Assembly (NCBI GenBank): GCA_002408485.1
Contig: DHSP01000061.1
Location: 115,804 to 126,439, forward strand
DNA length: 10,636 nt
Source: Proteiniphilum sp. UBA5283
GTDB taxonomy: Bacteria > Bacteroidota > Bacteroidia > Bacteroidales > Dysgonomonadaceae
Reading direction: 5' to 3'
This document shows positions 8,243 through 10,636 of this stretch, piece by piece. A program made the translations under genes and the position numbers. Every line of letters starts with the position of its first letter. Within the stretch, counting starts at the first letter, position 1. The notes below the pieces were generated by a model. That model was given only the letters and a program-made list of their open reading frames with translations. It was not told where the DNA came from and made no database searches.

Positions 8243-8315
8243 CACGGGTCGAGAGACTCGAACTCCCGACACCTGGTTTTGGAGACCAGTGCTCTACCAA
8301 CTGAGCTAGACCCGT
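8243..8315 (-). tRNA. trnW: tRNA-Trp (anticodon CCA)
   Basis: A 73-base cloverleaf: acceptor stem ACGGGTC/GACCCGT, anticodon stem CTGGT/ACCAG with loop CTCCAAA, and a T loop TTCGAGT between paired arms. The discriminator base is G, as expected for tRNA-Trp. The 3' CCA is not encoded and must be added by the CCA-adding enzyme. It sits between tuf and secE in the same transcript. Confidence 0.97.
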
Positions 8316-8327
8316 ATAAAACAACTC

Positions 8328-8413
8328 CTCCAAACCTCCCCCGAAAGGGAGGCTTTTTGGAGCTGTAATCTTTATTGGCAAAACCCAAGTCCCCTTCTGG
8401 GGATTTAGGGGTT
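8328..8413 (-). repeat. Palindromic REP-like element between tuf and tRNA-Trp
   Basis: Two stem-loops fill most of this spacer. At 8381-8413 an outer AAACCC/GGGUUU stem encloses UCCCC-AGAA-GGGGA, touching the tuf stop codon. At 8328-8362 an outer CUCC/GGAG and inner CCUCCC/GGGAGG stem closes a UUUCGG-type loop. The first shares the core TCCCCAG..GGGG.CTTGGG with the element at 9945-10007. Such GC-rich palindromes repeated between genes are REP-like. The second hairpin is followed in the minus sense by GAGUUGUUUUAU and could act as a weak terminator after tuf; a strong one would cut off secE-rpoC. Confidence 0.6.
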
Positions 8414-9600
8414 TAGTTAATCAACTCAGTGATCTGTCCAGCACCAACGGTGCGGCCACCTTCGCGGATAGCGAAGCGAAGACCTACGTTACATGCTACC
8501 GGATAGATCAGATCTACCTCGATGGTTACGTTGTCACCGGGCATGACCATCTCCACACCTTCCGGCAATTTGATCTCGCCGGTTACGTCAAGCGTACGGA
8601 TATAGAACTGAGGACGATAGTGGTCGTGGAACGGAGTGTGACGTCCGCCTTCTTCTTTCTTCAGGATATATACCTCAGCTTTGAATTTGGAGTGAGGTTT
8701 TACTTTACCCGGGTGAGAGATGACCATACCACGCTTGATTTCGTCTTTGTCGATACCGCGAAGCAGCAATCCAACGTTGTCACCAGCCTGACCTTCGTCC
8801 AGGATCTTGCGGAACATTTCCACACCGGTAACCACGGATTTTTTGCCCTCGGCACCAAGTCCGATAATCTGTACTTCTTCGCCTGTCTTGATGATACCGG
8901 TTTCAATACGGCCTGTAGCTACCGTACCACGGCCGGTGATGGAGAACACGTCTTCAACAGGCATCAGGAACGGTTTGTCCACATCGCGCGGAGGCAGCGG
9001 AATCCAGGTATCCACGGCGTTCATCAGTTCCATGATTTTTTCTTCCCACTTGGGATCACCATTCAGGCCACCGAGAGCAGAGCCTTGGATAACTGGTGTG
9101 TTGTCGCCATCGAAATTATAGAATGAAAGCAGTTCGCGCATTTCCATTTCTACCAGTTCCAACATTTCTTCGTCGTCAACCAGGTCCACTTTGTTCATGA
9201 AAACAACCAATCGTGGAACGTTTACCTGACGTGCCAAAAGAATGTGCTCACGTGTCTGGGGCATTGGGCCGTCTGTTGCAGCTACCACAATGATTGCACC
9301 GTCCATCTGAGCAGCACCGGTAACCATGTTCTTTACATAGTCAGCGTGACCAGGACAGTCAACGTGGGCATAGTGACGATTTTCAGTTTCGTATTCAACG
9401 TGTGAAGTATTGATAGTGATACCTCTCTCTTTCTCTTCGGGAGCGTTGTCGATTGAATCGAACGAACGAATCTGCGAGAATCCTCTTTTACCTAAAACGG
9501 TGGTGATAGCAGCCGTTAAAGTCGTCTTACCGTGGTCAACGTGACCGATTGTACCGATATTCACATGCGGTTTCGTCCGGTTAAAATGTTCTTTTGCCAT
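8413..9600 (-). CDS. tuf: Translation elongation factor EF-Tu
   Basis: EF-Tu brings aminoacyl-tRNA to the ribosomal A site and hydrolyses GTP. The 395-residue protein is full length. The GTPase domain has the P-loop GHVDHGKT (19-26), the switch I threonine T62 in RGITINT, DCPGH (81-85) with catalytic H85, NKVD (136-139) and SAL (174-176). Domains II and III follow, with RGTVATGRIETG typical of domain II, and the protein ends VGAGQITELIN. The ATG chosen gives the standard MAKEHFNRTKPHVNIGTIGH start. It follows four tRNA genes, like tufB in E. coli, and precedes tRNA-Trp and secE. The 127-base leader from tRNA-Thr(GGU) has no Shine-Dalgarno sequence and no full promoter match, so expression probably comes mainly from the promoter before the tRNA cluster. 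Whether a second tuf copy exists cannot be told here. Confidence 0.99.
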   Translation of the reverse strand: MAKEHFNRTKPHVNIGTIGHVDHGKTTLTAAITTVLGKRGFSQIRSFDSIDNAPEEKERGITINTSHVEYETENRHYAHVDCPGHADYVKNMVTGAAQMDGAIIVVAATDGPMPQTREHILLARQVNVPRLVVFMNKVDLVDDEEMLELVEMEMRELLSFYNFDGDNTPVIQGSALGGLNGDPKWEEKIMELMNAVDTWIPLPPRDVDKPFLMPVEDVFSITGRGTVATGRIETGIIKTGEEVQIIGLGAEGKKSVVTGVEMFRKILDEGQAGDNVGLLLRGIDKDEIKRGMVISHPGKVKPHSKFKAEVYILKKEEGGRHTPFHDHYRPQFYIRTLDVTGEIKLPEGVEMVMPGDNVTIEVDLIYPVACNVGLRFAIREGGRTVGAGQITELIN

Positions 9601-9727
9601 AAAATGTCCTATTAGTTAGTGTAAATAAAATATTTGTATTTTCTATTCTTTTGTTTGCAAACAGTAAAACTCAAGACACCCGGCACCTTGCCTTCATCTT
9701 GATGAAACGACGAATTATCTGTTATTG

Positions 9728-9799
<72 letters not shown>

Positions 9800-9871
9800 A
9801 AAAGAGCAGAAGGCTGATGTCCCTTTCCGGAACATTGTGCAGGCCTGTGCAGCTCCGTACACTCTTTTCAG

Positions 9872-9944
9872 AGCGGAAGACGGGACTCAAACCCGCGACC
9901 CTCAGCTTGGAAGGCTAATGCTCTATCAACTGAGCTACTTCCGC
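9872..9944 (-). tRNA. trnG: tRNA-Gly (anticodon UCC)
   Basis: A 73-base cloverleaf: acceptor stem GCGGAAG/CTTCCGC, anticodon stem TTAGC/GCTGA (one G-U pair) with loop CTTCCAA, and T arm GCGGG-TTTGAGT-CCCGT. The discriminator is U and CCA is not encoded. Same place as glyT in the E. coli tufB operon. A 72-base spacer separates it from tRNA-Thr(GGU). Confidence 0.97.
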
Positions 9945-10007
9945 AAAAATACCCCCAAGCCCCGCTGGGGAGCCGGTCCCTCCCTTTTACAGGAGGGTGG
10001 AAGGGTG
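9945..10007 (-). repeat. Palindromic REP-like element filling the tRNA-Tyr/tRNA-Gly spacer
   Basis: The 63 bases between the two tRNA genes are almost wholly palindromic. In the minus sense there is a CCCTCC/GGGAGGG hairpin, then a short CCCC-AGC-GGGG hairpin, and ACACCC near one end can pair with GGGGGT near the other, giving a cruciform-like fold. The core TCCCCAGCGGGGCTTGGG resembles one in the tuf/tRNA-Trp spacer, where the two hairpin modules come in the opposite order. The element ends UAUUUUU against tRNA-Gly, which could weaken transcription. No transposase or target duplication is seen. Confidence 0.6.
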
Positions 10008-10090
10008 TGGGCAGTGATGGATTCGAACCACCGAAGGCGTAAGCCAGCTGAGTTACAGTCAGCCCCATTTGGCCACTCTGGTAACTGCCC
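10008..10090 (-). tRNA. trnY: tRNA-Tyr (anticodon GUA)
   Basis: An 83-base class II tRNA with the long variable arm expected for bacterial tRNA-Tyr. Acceptor stem GGGCAGT/ACTGCCC, anticodon stem GCTGA/TCAGC with loop CTGTAAC, T arm GGTGG-TTCGAAT-CCATC and discriminator A. CCA is not encoded. It matches tyrU in position in the E. coli tufB operon. Confidence 0.97.
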
Positions 10091-10097
10091 AATTTTG

Positions 10098-10171
10098 AGC
10101 CTCTTGTCGGATTCGAACCAACGACCCCGAGATTACAAATCACGTGCTCTGGCCAGCTGAGCTAAAGAGGC
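10098..10171 (-). tRNA. trnT: tRNA-Thr (anticodon UGU)
   Basis: A 74-base cloverleaf: acceptor stem GCCTCTT/AAGAGGC, anticodon loop TTTGTAA, T arm GTTGG-TTCGAAT-CCGAC, discriminator U and no encoded CCA. The anticodon stem CGTGA/TCTCG has a U-U opposition in its middle (positions 29-41) with the other four pairs intact. It is the first gene after the promoter and corresponds to thrU of E. coli; seven bases separate it from tRNA-Tyr. Confidence 0.96.
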
Positions 10172-10187
10172 TTAAATCTTGAAATTA

Positions 10188-10220
10188 ACCGTTCCCCTCC
10201 AAAGTTAAGAGAGAAACGGT
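10188..10220 (-). promoter_or_regulatory. Stem-loop at the predicted 5' end of the tRNA-tuf transcript
   Basis: In the minus-strand RNA ACCGUUUCUCUC pairs with GAGGGGAACGGU: 12 bp with two G-U pairs and a nine-base loop UUAACUUUG. The two G-U pairs would be A-C mismatches in plus-strand RNA, which favours a function in this direction. Its first base lies three bases after the promoter's -7 box, so the transcript should begin at or just inside the 5' arm. It may protect the 5' end or steer processing of the first tRNA. Confidence 0.6.
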
Positions 10221-10222
10221 CG

Positions 10223-10253
10223 CAAAGGTAGTGATATTTTTTTTGATGCCAAA
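10223..10253 (-). promoter_or_regulatory. Bacteroidota housekeeping promoter for the tRNA-tuf-secE-rpl-rpo cluster
   Basis: Read on the minus strand, a -33 box TTTG (10253-10250) is followed after exactly 19 bases by TACCTTTG (10230-10223), a full match to the TAnnTTTG -7 box of the Bacteroides primary sigma factor. Transcription should start near 10216-10220, about 45 bases before tRNA-Thr(UGU). An A run in the spacer (10245-10238) may add strength. It is the only full consensus match I found in the intergenic regions of the window, so it probably drives much of the cluster. Confidence 0.85.
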
Positions 10254-10276
10254 ACTTTTATCTTAATTTTTTGGCT

Positions 10277-10573
10277 TCATCTCTCCTTTTTCTCCTTGGT
10301 CTTAAGGATCTGTTTTTCAATCGCCATCCCGCACAGGTCGATGGCTTCTTCAAATGTATCAGCTGTCTTGCTGGCAAAAGCTTCACTGTGTCTGAGACTT
10401 AATTTCACCGCTGCTTCCTTGTTGTTCACGGTTTCCGGCTTCACTACTTTCAAAATGACTTCAGCCAGGATGATATCTTCCGAAAAACGTTCCAGTTTTT
10501 TCATTTTTTTCTCTATGAACGCTTTTAGCTGGTCGGTTGCGTCAAAGTTTACAGATTGAATTGTCAGTTCCAT
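10277..10573 (-). CDS. hpf: Ribosome hibernation promoting factor, short form (HPF/YfiA family)
   Basis: This 98-residue protein belongs to the HPF/RaiA family, which binds in the decoding channel of the 30S subunit and inactivates ribosomes during slow growth. It begins MELTIQSVNFDATDQLKAFI, and continues with the KKMKKLERF helix (22-30) and the HSEAFASKTADTFEEAIDLC segment (62-81) typical of the family. Its beta-alpha-beta-beta-beta-alpha length is complete and it ends in a Lys/Glu-rich tail (about 91-98). It lacks the C-terminal dimerisation domain of long HPF, which is usually near 180 residues. The gene starts 12 bases after the recombinase stop codon and is probably co-transcribed with it. 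Its start is fixed by an AGGAGG six bases upstream, unusual for this phylum. No clear terminator is seen before the next promoter. Confidence 0.95.
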   Translation of the reverse strand: MELTIQSVNFDATDQLKAFIEKKMKKLERFSEDIILAEVILKVVKPETVNNKEAAVKLSLRHSEAFASKTADTFEEAIDLCGMAIEKQILKTKEKKER

Positions 10574-10579
10574 ACTATT

Positions 10580-10585
10580 CCTCCT
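10580..10585 (-). promoter_or_regulatory. Strong Shine-Dalgarno sequence of hpf
   Basis: AGGAGG lies six bases before the hpf ATG and directly follows the TGA of the upstream gene. It decides the hpf start. The other starts in this window have A/T-rich leaders without such a sequence, as usual in Bacteroidota, so this site stands out. Confidence 0.85.
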
Positions 10586-10636
10586 TCATTTTTTTGCTCT
10601 TGGATGAGCGTTGTGATATGCTTTTTTCAACTCTTC
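10586..10636 (-). CDS. xerC: Tyrosine recombinase, C-terminal end only (XerC-like)
   Basis: Only the last 16 codons and the TGA stop are in the window; the gene enters from the right edge. The translated tail EELKKAYHNAHPRAKK matches the usual end of Xer-type site-specific recombinases, where a helix ending in HPRA follows the catalytic tyrosine. E. coli XerC, as I recall it, ends with a similar AHPRAKR. Such enzymes resolve chromosome dimers at dif sites, but with only the tail visible a phage or transposon integrase cannot be fully excluded. The position directly before hpf and the tRNA-tuf cluster favours the housekeeping XerC-type gene. The catalytic arginines, histidine and tyrosine lie outside the window. 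It ends just before the hpf Shine-Dalgarno sequence, which suggests coupled expression. Confidence 0.7.
   Translation of the reverse strand, partial: EELKKAYHNAHPRAKK

Noticed and set aside
8335..8358. Plus-strand intrinsic terminator (CCTCCC/GGGAGG stem followed by CTTTTT)
   Set aside because: It fits the shape, but no plus-strand gene exists to be terminated; the structure is better explained as part of the palindromic element.
8620..9126. Plus-strand open frames of 168 and 104 codons opposite tuf
   Set aside because: Shadows of the strongly biased tuf codons with no family resemblance.
9837..10160. Open frames of about 90-107 codons on both strands over the tRNA cluster
   Set aside because: They read through tRNA-Gly, tRNA-Tyr and tRNA-Thr and the palindromic spacer; the peptides are tRNA translations, not proteins.

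Overview
The window comes from a member of the Bacteroidota, most likely order Bacteroidales. Four things point there: the ribosomal and RNA polymerase proteins look like that phylum; most start codons follow A/T-rich leaders with no Shine-Dalgarno sequence; the one strong promoter matches the Bacteroides-type consensus TTTG-N19-TAnnTTTG; and the order is recombinase, hpf, tRNAs, tuf. The genus cannot be fixed from the sequence. Every supported gene lies on the minus strand, so transcription runs from high to low coordinates.

Right edge (10636 to about 10277): the last 16 codons of a XerC-like tyrosine recombinase, then hpf (short ribosome hibernation factor), whose start is set by an unusually good Shine-Dalgarno sequence for this phylum. 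Between hpf and the first tRNA (10276 to 10172) lies a near-perfect housekeeping promoter, followed at the predicted transcription start by a 12-bp stem-loop.

Middle right (10171 to 8243): tRNA-Thr(UGU), tRNA-Tyr(GUA), tRNA-Gly(UCC), tRNA-Thr(GGU), tuf (EF-Tu) and tRNA-Trp(CCA). The first five are in the same order as the thrU-tyrU-glyT-thrT-tufB operon of Escherichia coli. Two palindromic, REP-like elements sit in this stretch, one filling the Tyr-Gly spacer and one filling most of the tuf-Trp spacer. None of the five tRNA genes encodes its 3' CCA.

Middle (8223 to 5277): secE, nusG, rplK (L11), rplA (L1), rplJ (L10) and rplL (L7/L12), with short gaps. A stem-loop followed by a U run lies between rplL and rpoB, where E. 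coli has its known attenuator.

Left (5180 to 1): complete rpoB, an intercistronic stem-loop, and the first 424 codons of rpoC, which runs off the left edge.

Together the genes supply elongation (EF-Tu and tRNAs), ribosomal stalk and L1 stalk proteins, a protein-export subunit, the transcription/translation coupling factor NusG and core RNA polymerase. This is a very conserved growth-related cluster. I see no new multi-gene system, defence island, CRISPR array or prophage. The points of interest are regulatory RNA structures, palindromic repeats, two odd tRNA stems and the Shine-Dalgarno sequence of hpf.
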